Counted from the first letter of the stretch, positions 49,002-62,391 are shown. The stretch is DNA of 64,000 nucleotides from Hyphomicrobiales bacterium (GCA_021775595.1 JAJFHN010000041.1:1-64000), one strand, 5' to 3'. A program made the numbers and translations. Notes: a model not told the origin generated them from the sequence alone.

Positions 49002-50675
49002 CTAAAGTCGCGACACGAGAACGTTGCAAACGGGTTTCTTGCCCCAGCTCGCCCCAAGTTCCCCGCGAACTGCCCGCCGGACCGTCTCGGCCAGCAGGGC
49101 GTCGTCCTTGCGGCGCGGCCGCGGCAAACCATCGAGAGCGCCCATGACCGCTGACATAACCGCGTCATAGAGCGGCAGACCGTTCTCATCGAATTCAGGC
49201 AAGCCGACGAGCGAGGCCTGCGGCTCGGCGATCAAGTTGCCTTTTGCGTCCACCACTATCGATACGCCGACATGGCCCACATAGGAAAGCTTGCGCCGTT
49301 CGCTTACCGAGGGCCCGTCGGCTGGCACAATCAGGCGGCCGTCGCGGTACAGACGGCCCGTTGGCGCCTCGGCAATGATCTCGGCAGGACTTGGAAGCAA
49401 GCGCACCATGTCGCCATTGCGTGGGCTGACGACGGTCTCAACGCCCAAGCGGCGCGCCAATTGCGCGTGTTCGTTCAAGTGCCGGGGCTCGCCATGCATC
49501 GGTATTGCAACGGCCGGACGCACCCAAGAATACATCTCTTCGAGTTCGCCGCGGCGGGGATGGCCGGAGACGTGCACCAGATCGTCGGCATCGGTGATGA
49601 TATCAACTCCCAAATCGGCAAGGTCGTTCTGCACTCTGGCGACGGTTTTTTCGTTGCCGGGTATCGTGCGGGAGGAAAAAATCACCAAATCATCGCGTGC
49701 AAACGATACGTTCGGATGCTCACCGCCCGCAATCCGCGCCAGGGCGCCTCTGGGCTCTCCCTGCGACCCGGTGCACAGCGCCACGACCTTGTCGCGCGGC
49801 AGATGACCGTAATCGTCTTCGCCCAACAACTCCCAATCGGTCGGCAAATAGCCGGTTTCTCGCGCCACCATGATGATCCGCAACATGGCGCGCCCAACCA
49901 CGACCAGGTGGCGCCCAGCAGCTCTGGTCGCCTCCATAACGATATGCAGCCGCTGCACATTCGATGCAAAGGTGGTCACCGCGACACGGTGTTTGGCGTT
50001 GCCGATGATGCGCGTCAGGGTCGCCGTCACGTCGCCTTCTGATGGCGAATAGCCATCACGGGTGGCATTCGTCGAGTCGCAAATCATGGCCGCAACGCCG
50101 TCGTCGCCGATTTCCTTCAAGCGCGCCGCATCCGTCGGCGACCCATGGGGCTGGTTGTCATCGATCTTCCAATCTCCAGTATGAAAGACCGTGCCCGCGT
50201 CCGTGCGGATTACGACGCCGTTTGCCTCGGGAATGGAGTGGGCCATGGTGACCAACTCAATGCCAAAGGGCCCGATCTCGACTTTCGATTTGGGCGCCAG
50301 CTCTTTGATCGGCAGATCATAGGGCAACCCGTTCTCGGCGCTTTTGACGCGCAACATCTGGGCCGCGAACGGGGTTGCATAGATATCGCATCTCAGACGC
50401 GGCCATAGCTCACCGACGGCGCCAAAATGGTCCTCATGGCAATGGGTGAGCAACAGGCCTACAAGATTGGCGCGTTCGCGTTCAAGAAACGACATGTCGG
50501 GCAACACCACATCGATACCGGGCTCGCGTTCACCGGCAAATGTGATGCCAAGGTCGACCAGCAACCATTGGCGCTCATGCGGGCGGCCAAGGCCATAGAG
50601 ATAGGCGTTCATGCCAATCTCACCGATGCCGCCGAGCGGCAGAAAAACGAGTTCGCTCTCCCTGCGGCCTGCCAC
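49002..50675 (-). CDS. rnj: Ribonuclease J
   Basis: RNase J is a metallo-beta-lactamase/beta-CASP nuclease with 5' exonuclease and endonuclease activity, used in rRNA and mRNA processing. The 557-residue protein has FLPLGGIGEIGMNAYLYGLG at the N-terminus, the metal motif LLTHCHEDHFGAVGELW near residue 80, VFHTGDWKIDDNQPHG, CDSTNATRDGYSPSE, VTTFASNVQRLH, and the beta-CASP IPMHGEPRHLNEHAQLARRL block. It ends at the C-terminal domain without extra sequence. It lies 29 bases after birA, a conserved pairing in alphaproteobacteria. Confidence 0.95.
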   Translation of the reverse strand: MAGRRESELVFLPLGGIGEIGMNAYLYGLGRPHERQWLLVDLGITFAGEREPGIDVVLPDMSFLERERANLVGLLLTHCHEDHFGAVGELWPRLRCDIYATPFAAQMLRVKSAENGLPYDLPIKELAPKSKVEIGPFGIELVTMAHSIPEANGVVIRTDAGTVFHTGDWKIDDNQPHGSPTDAARLKEIGDDGVAAMICDSTNATRDGYSPSEGDVTATLTRIIGNAKHRVAVTTFASNVQRLHIVMEATRAAGRHLVVVGRAMLRIIMVARETGYLPTDWELLGEDDYGHLPRDKVVALCTGSQGEPRGALARIAGGEHPNVSFARDDLVIFSSRTIPGNEKTVARVQNDLADLGVDIITDADDLVHVSGHPRRGELEEMYSWVRPAVAIPMHGEPRHLNEHAQLARRLGVETVVSPRNGDMVRLLPSPAEIIAEAPTGRLYRDGRLIVPADGPSVSERRKLSYVGHVGVSIVVDAKGNLIAEPQASLVGLPEFDENGLPLYDAVMSAVMGALDGLPRPRRKDDALLAETVRRAVRGELGASWGKKPVCNVLVSRL

Positions 50676-50704
50676 GTCAGATCTTCCCGTCGATTGTTGT
50701 CAGG

Positions 50705-51475
50705 TTACGACGTGACAAAGACGTCGCCCGCAGAAATTACCCGTTCAGCGCCCGTCTCGTCGTCAAGACGCAGCGCGCCGGTTTCGTCGATGCCGGCATA
50801 GACGCCGATCAACTCTTTGCCGTCAAGGCGGACGCGTAAAGTTTGGCCGAGCGGCAGCGAGCGCTTAAGCCACGCCGCGCGCACCTGGGCAAATCCCTTG
50901 CCCTGATCCCAGCGCATGAGCCAATCGGCGGTTTTGGCTGCGAGAACCGCAAGCCCCTGGCCCGGCGCCGCGCTCACGCCATGGCGGGCCAAATTGCTCG
51001 CCGGATACAGTCCTTGATCTGGGTGAGACGACAGATTGAGGCCTGTTCCCATAACGACCACCAGCCCCTTGCCGCCCGCGTCCTCGAAGCTTTCTAGCAG
51101 GACGCCGGCGATTTTCTCGCCCGAAAGAAGAAGATCATTTGGCCATTTGAGCTCCAACTGATCCGACAGATGCGCTTCGTGGCCGAGATCCGCGACAGCG
51201 TCGTAGATCGCAATGCCGGCAACCAGCGAGAGTTGAAGGGCGGTGGCGACCGGGCAATCGAGGCGCAACAACAAGCTGGTGAACAGATTTCCCTCTAGGG
51301 ATTCCCATTCACGCCCGCTCCGACCCCTTCCCTCATCCTGCTGCAGCGCCCAGACCCACAACTGGCTCTCAGCGCCGCTGCGCGCTTGCCGGGTGGCCTC
51401 GCTCATGGTCGAATCGAGCGTGTTGAACTGCGCCAAGCGGAAGCCCGGCGGCAGCGCTATGTCAGATTTGGACAT
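50705..51475 (-). CDS. birA: Biotin--[acetyl-CoA-carboxylase] ligase
   Basis: BirA activates biotin with ATP and attaches it to the biotin carboxyl carrier protein. The 256-residue protein shows the biotinoyl-AMP loop as DEGRGRSGREWESLEGNLFT, ELKWPNDLLLSGEKIAGVLL, and GTGLNLSSHP, followed by a small C-terminal SH3-like domain (GQTLRVRLDGKELIGVYAGI). It has no N-terminal winged helix, so it is a monofunctional ligase rather than a repressor like E. coli BirA. It lies three bases after nuoN and 29 before the RNase J gene. Confidence 0.95.
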   Translation of the reverse strand: MSKSDIALPPGFRLAQFNTLDSTMSEATRQARSGAESQLWVWALQQDEGRGRSGREWESLEGNLFTSLLLRLDCPVATALQLSLVAGIAIYDAVADLGHEAHLSDQLELKWPNDLLLSGEKIAGVLLESFEDAGGKGLVVVMGTGLNLSSHPDQGLYPASNLARHGVSAAPGQGLAVLAAKTADWLMRWDQGKGFAQVRAAWLKRSLPLGQTLRVRLDGKELIGVYAGIDETGALRLDDETGAERVISAGDVFVTS

Positions 51476-51478
51476 GGA

Positions 51479-52987
51479 TTAGAACAGCGATTTCGCCGCC
51501 ACCTCCGCAGCATCGACCAATGGGGCGGGATAGGCCACGAAGAAAATCACGATGATACCGCTCACCCCAAGGACGCTTTTCAGCGCCATCGGCATGGGAT
51601 CGAACCGCTCGGCGGGCGAGTCGAAATACATGATCTTGATGATGCGCAGATAATAATAGGCTCCCACGACGCTGGCGAGCACACCGATCACGGCCAAGGG
51701 ATAGAGCCCGGCTTGGATCGCGGCCAGGAAGACGTAGAATTTGGCGAAAAAGCCCGCCAGTGGCGGAATGCCGGCCAGCGAAAACATCAGCATTGCCAGC
51801 AAAAATGCCATCAGCGGATTGTTGGACGACAGTCCGGCCAGCTCGTTGATGTCTTCCACCATGCCGTCGCTGCGGCGCATAGCCAAAATGCAGGCAAAAA
51901 CGCCGAGATTCATCACCAGATAGATGGCGAGATAGACGATAACGCCTTGGGCGCCCTCCGCCGTGCCGGCGGCAAGGCCCACGAGCGCGAAGCCCATATG
52001 GCCGATGGAACTGTAGGCCATCAGGCGCTTGATGTTGGTCTGGGCGATGGCGGCAAATGCGCCGAGCAACATGGAGGCGATCGAAATAAAGACAATGATC
52101 TGCTGCCATTCGGCCGTGATGGCCGGAAAGGCCGTCAACATGGCGCGCACGAACATCGCCATGGCAGCGACTTTTGGCGCGGCTGCGAAGAACGCGGTGA
52201 CCGGTGTCGGCGCGCCCTCGTAGACGTCGGGCGTCCACATATGGAAGGGCACGGCGGAGACCTTGAATGCGAGACCGGCGATAAAGAAGACGATGCCGAA
52301 AATCAGGCCGAGATTTGCGCCACCGCTCTCCAGAGCTTGAGCGATGCGGATGAACTCCGTCGAGCCGGTGAAGCCGTAAATCAGCGAGCAACCATAAAGC
52401 AGCATTCCCGACGAGAGCGCACCCAACACGAAATATTTGAGGCCGGCCTCGCTCGAGCGGATCGCGTCGCGGCGAAAGGCGGCGATGACATAGAGGGAGA
52501 GAGACTGCAATTCGAGCCCCAAATAGAGTGCGATGAGGTCGTTCGCCGAGATCATCATCAACATGCCCAGGGTGGCCAGCACAATGAGGATCGGAAGTTC
52601 GAACTTCATGATTCGCGCTTCGCGCAGATAGTCGAACGACATGAAAATGGCGACGGCAGACCCCAAAAGGCTCAACAATTTGAGCAATCTGGCAAAGGGA
52701 TCGACGATGACCGTTCCTTCAAACAGCAGCCGGGTTTCGTTGCCCTGGGCCAATATCAATAGGGCGGCTATCGCGAGCAGCAGGATCGACAGCCACATGA
52801 TGGGCTCGGCCGATCGCTCGCTGCGGAACACACCCAGCATCAACAACGCCATTGCCCCCACCGCCAGCACGATCTCGGGCATGATCGGCGCGTAGGCGAA
52901 AAGCGGCTCCGCAACAGCCTCGACCACCGCTTCGACGGGATCGGCCGCAGCGGAATCTGGCGCTGTTTCGACGACTTCGGGATCCAT
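51479..52987 (-). CDS. nuoN: NADH-quinone oxidoreductase subunit N
   Basis: NuoN is one of the three antiporter-like proton-pumping subunits in the membrane arm of complex I. The 502-residue protein has about 14 membrane segments. Key features are [20 protein letters not shown] with the conserved Glu of helix 5, [20 protein letters not shown] with charged residues near the broken helix, and [16 protein letters not shown]. The N-terminus carries an acidic leader of about 30 residues ([20 protein letters not shown]) before the usual beginning; no alternative Met comes sooner than residue 36. It is the last nuo gene, nine bases after nuoM. Confidence 0.97.
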   Translation of the reverse strand: MDPEVVETAPDSAAADPVEAVVEAVAEPLFAYAPIMPEIVLAVGAMALLMLGVFRSERSAEPIMWLSILLLAIAALLILAQGNETRLLFEGTVIVDPFARLLKLLSLLGSAVAIFMSFDYLREARIMKFELPILIVLATLGMLMMISANDLIALYLGLELQSLSLYVIAAFRRDAIRSSEAGLKYFVLGALSSGMLLYGCSLIYGFTGSTEFIRIAQALESGGANLGLIFGIVFFIAGLAFKVSAVPFHMWTPDVYEGAPTPVTAFFAAAPKVAAMAMFVRAMLTAFPAITAEWQQIIVFISIASMLLGAFAAIAQTNIKRLMAYSSIGHMGFALVGLAAGTAEGAQGVIVYLAIYLVMNLGVFACILAMRRSDGMVEDINELAGLSSNNPLMAFLLAMLMFSLAGIPPLAGFFAKFYVFLAAIQAGLYPLAVIGVLASVVGAYYYLRIIKIMYFDSPAERFDPMPMALKSVLGVSGIIVIFFVAYPAPLVDAAEVAAKSLF

Positions 52988-52996
52988 TCCTTACTC

Positions 52997-54514
52997 CTAG
53001 CGGGCGAGCGCGACGCCCGCTTGTTCAGCGGCGGCGAGCGCCGACTGGTAATTCGAAATCAGGGCTTCGACCGACTGCGCCGTCACATCGAGAACGGGCA
53101 TCGGATAAAAGCCAAACAGAATGGTCAAAATAACCAGCGGCGCCATGATCGCGATTTCACGCGGGTTCATGTCAGCGATTGCCTGCAAACTCGGTTTCTC
53201 CAGCTTACCGAAAATCATGCGCCGATAGAGCCAGAGGGCGTAGGCGGCCGACAGAACAACGCCGGTCGTCGCCAGGAACGCCACCCAGGTGTTGACGCGA
53301 AAAGCGCCGACCAGGGTAAGGAATTCGCCGACAAATCCGCTTGTGCCGGGCAATCCCACATTGGCCAGAGTGAAGACCATGAAACAGAAGGCATAGATCG
53401 GCATACGCTCGACCAATCCGCCATAGGCGGCGATCTCGCGGGTATGCATTCGGTCATAGACGACGCCGACGCAGAGAAAGAGCGCGGCCGAGACGATACC
53501 GTGGCTCAGCATCTGGAAGATTCCGCCCTGCACCCCCTGCGCTGTCAGCGTGAACAGCCCCATTGTGACAAAGCCCATATGGGCGACGGAGGAGTAGGCT
53601 ATGAGTTTTTTGACGTCCTCTTGGGCGAGCGCCACCAAGGACGTGTAAATGATCGCGATAACCGACAACGCAAAGATCAATGGCGCGAATTGGTCGGTGG
53701 CCAGCGGAAACATCGGTATTGAAAAGCGCAAGAAGCCATAACCGCCCATTTTGAGCAGAATGCCCGCCAGGATCACCGAGCCGGCGGTCGGCGCTTCAAC
53801 GTGGGCATCGGGCAGCCACGTGTGCACCGGCCACATCGGCATTTTGACCGCAAAGGAGGCCAGAAAAGCAAACCACAGCCAACTCTGCATCGTGGCTGGA
53901 AAGGTGTGGGCCAACAGGGTTGGAATATCGGTTGTGCCCGCGTCCCAATACATTGCCATGATGGCGAGCAGCATCAGCACCGAACCAAGCAGCGTGTAGA
54001 GAAAGAACTTGAAGCTCGCATAGACGCGCCGCGCACCGCCCCAAACGCCGATGATCAGAAACATCGGGATCAGGCCGCCCTCGAAAAACAGATAGAAAAC
54101 AACGAGATCAAGCGCGCAAAAGACGCCGATCATCAGCGTTTCGAGCACCAGGAAGGCGATCATGTATTCCTTGACGCGCTCGGTGATGGCCTCCCAGCTC
54201 GCCAAAATGCAGAGCGGCATCAGGAACGTCGTCAGGATTACGAACAGCATGGAAATACCATCCACGCCAACGTGGTAGCTAATCGTGCCGCTCAGCCAAT
54301 CGTGCTTCTCGACGAATTGGAATTGGGCGGATGAGGCGTCGAATTCAAACCACAGAAAGAGCGACACCAGAAACGTGATGACGGTCGTCCAGAGCGCGAC
54401 ATAGCGCGCATTTCGGACCGCGATTTCGTCATTGCCGCGAATGCCGAAGATGAACAGCGCGCCGAGAAGCGGCAGAAACGTCACCGCCGAGATGATTGGC
54501 CAATCGAGGCTCAT
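52997..54514 (-). CDS. nuoM: NADH-quinone oxidoreductase subunit M
   Basis: NuoM is an antiporter-like subunit of complex I. The 505-residue protein has about 14 membrane segments. It includes [20 protein letters not shown], the conserved Glu in [40 protein letters not shown], and [20 protein letters not shown] with the pumping lysine. Length is normal. The start overlaps the nuoL stop by four bases; nuoN follows nine bases after its own stop. Confidence 0.98.
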   Translation of the reverse strand: MSLDWPIISAVTFLPLLGALFIFGIRGNDEIAVRNARYVALWTTVITFLVSLFLWFEFDASSAQFQFVEKHDWLSGTISYHVGVDGISMLFVILTTFLMPLCILASWEAITERVKEYMIAFLVLETLMIGVFCALDLVVFYLFFEGGLIPMFLIIGVWGGARRVYASFKFFLYTLLGSVLMLLAIMAMYWDAGTTDIPTLLAHTFPATMQSWLWFAFLASFAVKMPMWPVHTWLPDAHVEAPTAGSVILAGILLKMGGYGFLRFSIPMFPLATDQFAPLIFALSVIAIIYTSLVALAQEDVKKLIAYSSVAHMGFVTMGLFTLTAQGVQGGIFQMLSHGIVSAALFLCVGVVYDRMHTREIAAYGGLVERMPIYAFCFMVFTLANVGLPGTSGFVGEFLTLVGAFRVNTWVAFLATTGVVLSAAYALWLYRRMIFGKLEKPSLQAIADMNPREIAIMAPLVILTILFGFYPMPVLDVTAQSVEALISNYQSALAAAEQAGVALAR

Positions 54515-56448
54515 CTGGCGAGCCCCCCGGCAAACATGAAATAGGTGATGAGCAGCGCCACGCCGATCAGCATGGCGAAGGCATAATGGTAGACGTAGCC
54601 CGTTTGAATGCGGACCACGCGGTTTGTCACATCGATCACGCGGGCGGCGACCCCATCGGGACCGAGCCCGTCAATGACCGTTCCGTCGCCGACCTTCCAA
54701 AGGATGCGCCCAAGCCGCATGGCAGGCTTGACGAACAGAAAATCATAGAGCTCGTCAAAATACCATTTATTCAATAAAAACATATAAATAGGCTCGAATG
54801 TTCGAGCAATAAGCGAAGGCGTCTCGGGCACCGCAATGTAGAAGATCCAAGCGGTCGCAAAGCCCAGAGCCATCATGATGACTGGCGCGGCGGCCACGGC
54901 CCAGGGCACGTGGTGTATCGCCTCAAGCATGTGGTTGTCGGGTCCGGTAAAGAGAGCGGTCCCCCAGAAGGCGTCTGCACCGGCACCGATAAAGAGGTCC
55001 TTGAAGAAATAACCTGCAGCGAGCGATCCAACCGCCAGGACGATCAGCGGAACCAACATGACGGGCGGCGACTCATGCGCGGCGTTCATCGCTTTCTTGC
55101 TGGCGCGCGGTTTTCCGTGGAAAGCCAGGAAAATCAACCGCCATGAGTAAAACGCTGTCATCAGCGCAGCCGAGACGGTCAGAATAAACGCGTAGGTCGC
55201 GACGCCCGTATGGGCGGCGAAGGCGGCTTCGATGATTGCATCTTTTGAGTAGAAGCCGGCCGTGAGCGGGAAACCGGTCAGCGCCAGCGTGCCGATCAGC
55301 ATCAAGATCCAGGTCGTTGGAATGACTTTCCGCAGGCCACCCATCTTGCGCAGGTCTTGCTCGTCATGCAGCGCATGAATGACCGAACCAGAACCAAGGA
55401 ACAGCAGAGCCTTGAAAAAGGCGTGGGTGAAAAGATGAAAAATCCCGATCGAATAGGCGCCAACGCCCATGGCGACGAACATGTAACCAAGCTGCGAACA
55501 GGTGGAATAGGCCACCACGCGCTTGATGTCGTTCTGCACCAAGCCAATCGTTGCGGCAAAGAACGCGGTCGTGGCCCCGACCAGCGTGACGAATGCAAGC
55601 GCAGTGTTTGAGAGTTCAAACAACGGCGAGAGGCGCGCCACCATAAAGACGCCGGCCGTCACCATGGTGGCGGCGTGGATGAGCGCGGAGACCGGTGTCG
55701 GGCCTTCCATGGCATCTGGCAGCCAAGTGTGAAGCAGGAACTGGGCCGATTTGCCCATGGCGCCCATGAAGAGCAGCAGACAGATGACGGTCAGCACGTC
55801 GGCTTCGCTGCCGAGGAACATGAATGTCTTGCCGGCTTGACCTGGCGCGGCGGCGAAAATGGTCTCGAATTGAATGGAGCCAAAAACGAAGAAAATCGCG
55901 AATATGCCAAGCGCAAATCCGAAATCGCCTACCCTGTTGACCAGGAAAGCCTTCATCGCGGCGGCGTTGGCTTCGGGCTTTCGGTACCAGAATCCGATCA
56001 GCAAATAGGAAGCGAGGCCAACGCCCTCCCAACCGAAAAACATCTGCAGCAGGTTGTCGGACGTCACCAACATCAACATGGCGAAGGTGAAAAGCGACAA
56101 ATAAGCGAAAAAGCGCGGCTGGTGAGGATCGTGCTCCATGTAGCCGATGGAATAGATGTGCACCAGGCTCGATACCGTGTTGACGACCACGAGCATGACA
56201 GCGGTTAGCGTGTCGATGCGGAAAGCCCAGGAAACGGCCAATTCGCCGGAGACCAGCCAAGGGGCCACTTCCACCCTGCCCGTTTGGCCGCCTATTCCGA
56301 CTTGATAGAACGCCACCCACGAGAGCAACGCGGCGAGAAGAACGGCGGCGCTCGTTAAAATACCGCTCGCGCGGGCACCCAGCCGACGGCCGAAGAACCC
56401 GGCCGCAAGCGCAGCCAGCAGCGGCAAAAAGACGATCGCGCTGTACAT
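54511..56448 (-). CDS. nuoL: NADH-quinone oxidoreductase subunit L
   Basis: NuoL is the distal antiporter-like subunit of complex I and carries the long lateral helix along the membrane arm. The 645-residue protein shows [20 protein letters not shown] with the conserved Glu, [40 protein letters not shown], and [20 protein letters not shown]. The C-terminal region, after about residue 480, gives the amphipathic lateral helix and a final anchoring segment. Length is normal. It starts seven bases after nuoK and overlaps nuoM by four. Confidence 0.98.
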   Translation of the reverse strand: MYSAIVFLPLLAALAAGFFGRRLGARASGILTSAAVLLAALLSWVAFYQVGIGGQTGRVEVAPWLVSGELAVSWAFRIDTLTAVMLVVVNTVSSLVHIYSIGYMEHDPHQPRFFAYLSLFTFAMLMLVTSDNLLQMFFGWEGVGLASYLLIGFWYRKPEANAAAMKAFLVNRVGDFGFALGIFAIFFVFGSIQFETIFAAAPGQAGKTFMFLGSEADVLTVICLLLFMGAMGKSAQFLLHTWLPDAMEGPTPVSALIHAATMVTAGVFMVARLSPLFELSNTALAFVTLVGATTAFFAATIGLVQNDIKRVVAYSTCSQLGYMFVAMGVGAYSIGIFHLFTHAFFKALLFLGSGSVIHALHDEQDLRKMGGLRKVIPTTWILMLIGTLALTGFPLTAGFYSKDAIIEAAFAAHTGVATYAFILTVSAALMTAFYSWRLIFLAFHGKPRASKKAMNAAHESPPVMLVPLIVLAVGSLAAGYFFKDLFIGAGADAFWGTALFTGPDNHMLEAIHHVPWAVAAAPVIMMALGFATAWIFYIAVPETPSLIARTFEPIYMFLLNKWYFDELYDFLFVKPAMRLGRILWKVGDGTVIDGLGPDGVAARVIDVTNRVVRIQTGYVYHYAFAMLIGVALLITYFMFAGGLAR

Positions 56449-56455
56449 GGTCGCC

Positions 56456-56764
56456 TTAGCCCTTCATCAGATTGATGTCTTCGACCGCAATGGAGCCGCG
56501 GTTGCGGAAATAGACGACGACAATGGCAAGCCCAATTGCCGCCTCGGCGGCAGCGACCGTGAGGATAAAAAGGGCGAAGACCTGTCCGACGAGGTCCCCG
56601 AGGAAGGCTGAAAACGCCACCATATTGATGTTGACCGCCAGCAGCATCAGCTCGATCGACATCAAGATGACGATGACGTTCTTTCGGTTGAGAAAAATAC
56701 CGAAAATCCCGAGCGTAAACAGAATCGCAGCAAGGGTGAGATAGTGCTGTAGTCCGATTGCCAT
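56456..56764 (-). CDS. nuoK: NADH-quinone oxidoreductase subunit K
   Basis: NuoK is a small three-helix membrane subunit of complex I. The 102-residue protein has the conserved buried Glu in the middle helix within [20 protein letters not shown] and the second in [20 protein letters not shown]. Its start matches the family ([20 protein letters not shown]). It lies between nuoJ and nuoL and is of usual length. Confidence 0.97.
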   Translation of the reverse strand: MAIGLQHYLTLAAILFTLGIFGIFLNRKNVIVILMSIELMLLAVNINMVAFSAFLGDLVGQVFALFILTVAAAEAAIGLAIVVVYFRNRGSIAVEDINLMKG

Positions 56765-56805
56765 GATCCCTCTCGTGAGCCTCCCAGTCCCTCGTCCGTT
56801 CGGCC

Positions 56806-57417
56806 CTAAATACCCTTACCCGATTCGACCTGTTTGATTTCGATCGAGGTCTCCGGGTTGCGCGCCACTTGCTCACCGATGTCCTGACGCTTGACGCCTT
56901 CCTTGTGGCGCAAGGTCAGCACGATCGCGCCAACCATTGCGGTCAGCAAAATCATTCCGGCGGCTTCAAAGAAATAGACGTATTTGGTGTAGAGCACGCG
57001 CCCCAATGCTTCGGTGTTGGTGACGTCGGCGGCTGTGGGCGCCGGTGTTGCCACAACATCAACCACGCCCGGCGCGATCGTCCACGCTCCCAGCACCAGA
57101 ATGAGCTCGATCAGCATGATGATGCCGATCAGTCCGCCAAAGGGCAGATAGCGCAAGAAGCCCGCGCGCAATTCGGCAAAATCGACATCGAGCATCATCA
57201 CCACGAACAGGAAAAGCACGGCGACGGCGCCGACATAGACGACGATCAAGATCATGGCCAAAAATTCAGCACCGAGCAGGACAAACAGGCCGGCCGAATT
57301 CACAAAAGCCAATATCAGGAAGAGCACCGCATGGACCGGGTTCTTCGACGCGATCACCATGAAGGCGGCGGCCACCGTCACGCTCGCAAAGAGATAGAAA
57401 AATGCCGCCGCTACCAT
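56806..57417 (-). CDS. nuoJ: NADH-quinone oxidoreductase subunit J
   Basis: NuoJ is a membrane subunit of complex I with five helices. The 203-residue protein shows [20 protein letters not shown] and the family's conserved helix 3 with [20 protein letters not shown], where a bulge couples quinone reduction to pumping. The last 35 residues are soluble, with [20 protein letters not shown] and a Lys/Glu tail. It is 33 bases after nuoI and 41 before nuoK. Confidence 0.97.
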   Translation of the reverse strand: MVAAAFFYLFASVTVAAAFMVIASKNPVHAVLFLILAFVNSAGLFVLLGAEFLAMILIVVYVGAVAVLFLFVVMMLDVDFAELRAGFLRYLPFGGLIGIIMLIELILVLGAWTIAPGVVDVVATPAPTAADVTNTEALGRVLYTKYVYFFEAAGMILLTAMVGAIVLTLRHKEGVKRQDIGEQVARNPETSIEIKQVESGKGI

Positions 57418-57450
57418 CGTTCTGGCCTTGTCATTCGCCCCACCGCCGCC

Positions 57451-57942
57451 TCACCGATAGTCCGCGTCGGCGGCCATATTTGCCGCGATTTCGCGTTCCC
57501 ATTGGTCGCCGTTGGCGAGCAGACGATCCTTGTCGTAATAGAGTTCTTCGCGTGTTTCTGTGGCGAACTCGAAATTCGGCCCCTCGACGATGGCATCGAC
57601 CGGGCAGGCTTCCTGGCACAGGCCGCAATAGATGCACTTCACCATATCGATGTCGTAACGGGTGGTGCGCCGCGTCCCGTCGTTGCGCCGCGGTCCTGCT
57701 TCAATTGTGATCGCTTGGGCCGGGCAGATCGCCTCGCACAATTTGCAAGCGATGCAGCGCTCCTCGCCATTTGGATAGCGGCGAAGCGCGTGTTCGCCGC
57801 GGAAACGGGGAGACAGCGGCCCCTTTTCGAAGGGATAGTTGAGCGTCGGTTTGGCGCGGAAGAAATACTTCATCGCCAGCCACAGGGCGGAAACGAATTC
57901 AGCCAGCAGGACAGATTTTGCTGCACGGGCGAACTGTATCAT
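57451..57942 (-). CDS. nuoI: NADH-quinone oxidoreductase subunit I
   Basis: NuoI carries two [4Fe-4S] clusters (N6a, N6b) in the hydrophilic arm of complex I. The 163-residue protein starts at 57942 ([16 protein letters not shown]); the 35 codons upstream overlap nuoH and are not family-like. The two ferredoxin motifs are [12 protein letters not shown] and [12 protein letters not shown], spaced as expected, and the family's [17 protein letters not shown] precedes the first. It is 19 bases after nuoH and 33 before nuoJ. Confidence 0.98.
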   Translation of the reverse strand: MIQFARAAKSVLLAEFVSALWLAMKYFFRAKPTLNYPFEKGPLSPRFRGEHALRRYPNGEERCIACKLCEAICPAQAITIEAGPRRNDGTRRTTRYDIDMVKCIYCGLCQEACPVDAIVEGPNFEFATETREELYYDKDRLLANGDQWEREIAANMAADADYR

Positions 57943-57961
57943 GGCGAACCTCGTCTCCTGC

Positions 57962-58984
57962 TCACGGCGCCAAATCGAATGCGTACAGGACGCTGGCCAC
58001 GGCCACGACCATGAACAGCGATAGGGGAAGAAAGACCTTCCATCCAAGCCGCATCAATTGGTCGTAGCGGTAGCGTGGAACGATCGCCTTGACCATGGCG
58101 AACATGAAAAACAGCAGGAAAACCTTGAGCAAGAACCAGACGATCCCCGGAACCCAATTGAACGGCGCGACATCAACAGGCGGCAGCCAGCCGCCTAGGA
58201 AGAGGATTGTCATCAGCGCGCACATCAAGGTGATGGCGACGTATTCGCCGAGCATGAAGAGCATGTAGGGGGTGGAGGAGTATTCAACCATGAACCCGGC
58301 CACCAATTCAGATTCCGCCTCAGGCAGATCGAATGGCGGACGGTTCGTCTCAGCCAGGGCCGAGATGAAAAAAATCACGAACATTGGGAAGAGCGGCAGC
58401 CAAAACCAGTTGAGCAAGCCCCATTCGCCCTTTTGGGCGAGCACAATGTCCGTCAGGTTGAGCGAACCGACGCAGAGCAAGACCGTGATGATGACGAAAC
58501 CTATCGAAACCTCATAGGAGACCATCTGCGCGGCAGAACGCAGCGCGCCAAGGAAGGGATATTTCGAGTTGGAGGCCCATCCCCCCATGATGACGCCATA
58601 AACCTCCAGCGACGAGATGGCGAACACGTAGAGAATGCCAACATTGAGGTCGGCCACGACCCAGCCGGCATTGACCGGGATAACGGCCCAGGCCGAGAGC
58701 GCCAGGACGGTCGAGACGAGCGGCGCCAGCAGGAAGACGCCCTTATTGGCGCCGGAAGGAATCACAACTTCCTTGAATACGAATTTCAGCATGTCCGCGA
58801 AGGACTGAAGCAGACCCCACGGACCGACCACATTGGGGCCACGGCGAAGCTGGACCGCAGCCCAAATTTTCCGATCCGCATAAAGCAGGTAAGCGACGAT
58901 CAGCAGCAGCGAGACGAGCATAGCCGCGCTTTGGGCAACGATGATTGCGGTCGGCAAACCATATGTGGTCCAGAATTCAACCAT
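57962..58984 (-). CDS. nuoH: NADH-quinone oxidoreductase subunit H
   Basis: NuoH forms the quinone-access chamber at the base of complex I. The 340-residue protein starts at 58984 ([20 protein letters not shown]), overlapping the nuoG stop by eight bases; eleven further codons are open upstream. It has eight membrane segments and the conserved loops [40 protein letters not shown] with the loop contacting the quinone site, and [20 protein letters not shown]. Length is normal. Confidence 0.98.
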   Translation of the reverse strand: MVEFWTTYGLPTAIIVAQSAAMLVSLLLIVAYLLYADRKIWAAVQLRRGPNVVGPWGLLQSFADMLKFVFKEVVIPSGANKGVFLLAPLVSTVLALSAWAVIPVNAGWVVADLNVGILYVFAISSLEVYGVIMGGWASNSKYPFLGALRSAAQMVSYEVSIGFVIITVLLCVGSLNLTDIVLAQKGEWGLLNWFWLPLFPMFVIFFISALAETNRPPFDLPEAESELVAGFMVEYSSTPYMLFMLGEYVAITLMCALMTILFLGGWLPPVDVAPFNWVPGIVWFLLKVFLLFFMFAMVKAIVPRYRYDQLMRLGWKVFLPLSLFMVVAVASVLYAFDLAP

Positions 58985-61079
58985 CGGTCCCTGTCGCCCC
59001 CTCCCCGCCAGCGGCAATCAACGCGCTCATCTCGCCCATGATCGCCGATGCCCGCGCAATCGGATTAGTGAGGTAGAAGTCGCCGAACGCCGATCCAAAG
59101 GGCTCCTTTGCCATCGTCGCTCTTTTCTTGGCCAATGCCGTGAGCGCCGTGCTCGAAGCGGGCTCGATCTCATCGAGCGCTGCGAAATGGGGAACGGCCC
59201 GATACATCGCCGCGCGCAATTGGGCTCGTGTGTCATAGGGCAGCGTTTGGTCCAAAACGTCAGACAGGGCGCGGATGATGGTCCAATCTTCCCGCGCCTC
59301 GCCCGGCGGGAATACGGCACGCGCTGTCATCTGCGGGCGGCCTTCGGTGTTGAGGTAAGTCGCCGATTTCTCGGTGTAGGCGGCGCCTGGAAAAATCACG
59401 TCTGCCAAATGGGCGCCGCGGTCCCCGTGACTGCCCTGATAGATAAAAAACGTGTCATGGCCGCGTTTGAGGTCGAATTCGTCGGCGCCCAACAGATAGA
59501 CGACGTCGAAGCGCCCTTTCTTCACGCCATCCAATATGGCCGCCGCATCCTTGCCCTCGGCAGACGGTACGAAGCCCAAATCAAGCCCGGCCACGCGTCC
59601 AGCGCCTGTGTGCAGCACGTTGAATCCCGACCAATTCTTGGTAACCGCACCGACTTCACCCGCCAATTTGGCCGCCAGCGCCAACACGGCTTTGCCGTCC
59701 GGCCGCGTGACCGCGGTTTCACCGACGATAATCATTGGCCTCTTGGCTGATTTCAGCGCGCGGTAAAATCCGGACTTGTTTTTGACCAGATCAGCCAAGG
59801 TCTGCGGTCCAGCTCCCAGAAATTCATACTCGTATGTCAGGTCCGACCGCTCGCCGATCAAACCGACTTTCAGGCCGCCATCGCGCCAGCGCTGCCGGAT
59901 ACGCGCATTGATGACGGATGCTTCTAGGCGCGGATTGCTTCCGATAAACAATATCGCGTCGCATTGATCGATGCCTGCGATGGTGGTGTTGAAGAGATAA
60001 CTGGCGCGGCCGAGCTTGGGATCAAGGCCGCTTCCAGCCGGCCGGCAATCGATACTCTTAACGCCGAGGCGCTTGCTTAGATCTTTGAGCGCAAAGAGCT
60101 CTTCGGCACCCGTCAGATCGCCGGCGAGAACCGCAACGCGGCTTGGCTTGGCCGCCTTGATGCGCTTGGCGGCAGCGCTCAGGGCTTCGTCCCAACTGGT
60201 TGGCTCCAAGCGACCGCGGCGGCGCACAAACGGTTTGTCCAAGCGCTGTGTGCGGAGCCCGTCCCAAATGAACCGCGTTTTGTCGGAGATCCACTCCTCG
60301 TTGACATCGTCATGATTGCGCGGGAGCACACGGAGCACCTCACGGCCGCGCGAATCGATGCGGATGTTCGATCCAACGGCGTCCATCGCATCGATCGATT
60401 CTGTTTTTCGCAGCTCCCAAGGGCGCGCCGTGAAGGCATAAGGCTTGGAGGTCAGAGCGCCAACGGGACAAAGGTCGATGACATTGCCAGAAAGTTCCGA
60501 TGTCATTCCGCGCTCGAGATATGTCGTTATTTCCATATCCTCGCCGCGCCCAATCGCGCCGAGCTCTTCGACACCGGCGACTTCGGTCATGAACCGCACG
60601 CATCTGGTGCAATGGATGCAGCGGGTCATGATGGTCTTGATCAGCGGGCCGATGTTCTTGTCTTCCACAGCGCGCTTGTTCAGCGCAAACCGGCTGGCAT
60701 CGACGCCATAAGCCATGGCCTGATCCTGCAAATCGCACTCGCCCCCCTGGTCGCAAATCGGACAATCCAGCGGGTGATTGATCAGCAGAAATTCCATCAC
60801 CCCTTCGCGCGCCTTTTTGACGGTCGCCGTCGAGGTCATGATTTGCGGCGGGGAGCCGTCTTGTCCCGGGCGCAGATCGTTGACGCTCATATGGCATGAG
60901 GCGACGGGTTTGGGCATGCCCGCCACCTCGACGAGGCACATTCGGCAGTTTCCGGCAATCGATAGGCGCTCGTGATAGCAAAACCGCGGAATTTCCACGC
61001 CCGCCAGCTCGCATGCCTGGATCAGCGTCAGGCCGTCTTCGACCTCTATTTCTTGTCCGTCGATCACCAGCTTGGGCAT
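58977..61079 (-). CDS. nuoG: NADH-quinone oxidoreductase subunit G
   Basis: NuoG is the large hydrophilic subunit of complex I that carries clusters N1b, N4 and N5. The 700-residue protein has the [2Fe-2S] ferredoxin domain with [20 protein letters not shown] and the His-coordinated cluster near [18 protein letters not shown]. The [4Fe-4S] motif is [17 protein letters not shown] with a distal [13 protein letters not shown] molybdopterin-oxidoreductase-like domain fills the rest and probably no longer binds molybdenum. It lies seven bases after nuoF. The last 40 residues are Ala/Gly-rich. Confidence 0.97.
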   Translation of the reverse strand: MPKLVIDGQEIEVEDGLTLIQACELAGVEIPRFCYHERLSIAGNCRMCLVEVAGMPKPVASCHMSVNDLRPGQDGSPPQIMTSTATVKKAREGVMEFLLINHPLDCPICDQGGECDLQDQAMAYGVDASRFALNKRAVEDKNIGPLIKTIMTRCIHCTRCVRFMTEVAGVEELGAIGRGEDMEITTYLERGMTSELSGNVIDLCPVGALTSKPYAFTARPWELRKTESIDAMDAVGSNIRIDSRGREVLRVLPRNHDDVNEEWISDKTRFIWDGLRTQRLDKPFVRRRGRLEPTSWDEALSAAAKRIKAAKPSRVAVLAGDLTGAEELFALKDLSKRLGVKSIDCRPAGSGLDPKLGRASYLFNTTIAGIDQCDAILFIGSNPRLEASVINARIRQRWRDGGLKVGLIGERSDLTYEYEFLGAGPQTLADLVKNKSGFYRALKSAKRPMIIVGETAVTRPDGKAVLALAAKLAGEVGAVTKNWSGFNVLHTGAGRVAGLDLGFVPSAEGKDAAAILDGVKKGRFDVVYLLGADEFDLKRGHDTFFIYQGSHGDRGAHLADVIFPGAAYTEKSATYLNTEGRPQMTARAVFPPGEAREDWTIIRALSDVLDQTLPYDTRAQLRAAMYRAVPHFAALDEIEPASSTALTALAKKRATMAKEPFGSAFGDFYLTNPIARASAIMGEMSALIAAGGEGATGTDG

Positions 61080-61086
61080 GGCTCAA

Positions 61087-62390
<1,304 letters not shown>

Positions 62391-62391
<1 letters not shown>

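Noticed and set aside
51386-52762. 458-codon open frame on the plus strand opposite birA and nuoN
   Set aside because: It is His/Asp/Gln-rich antisense text with no domain; the minus strand holds recognised genes over the same bases.
56869-58014. 381-codon open frame on the plus strand opposite nuoJ, nuoI and nuoH
   Set aside because: It crosses three real genes on the other strand and shows no family features.
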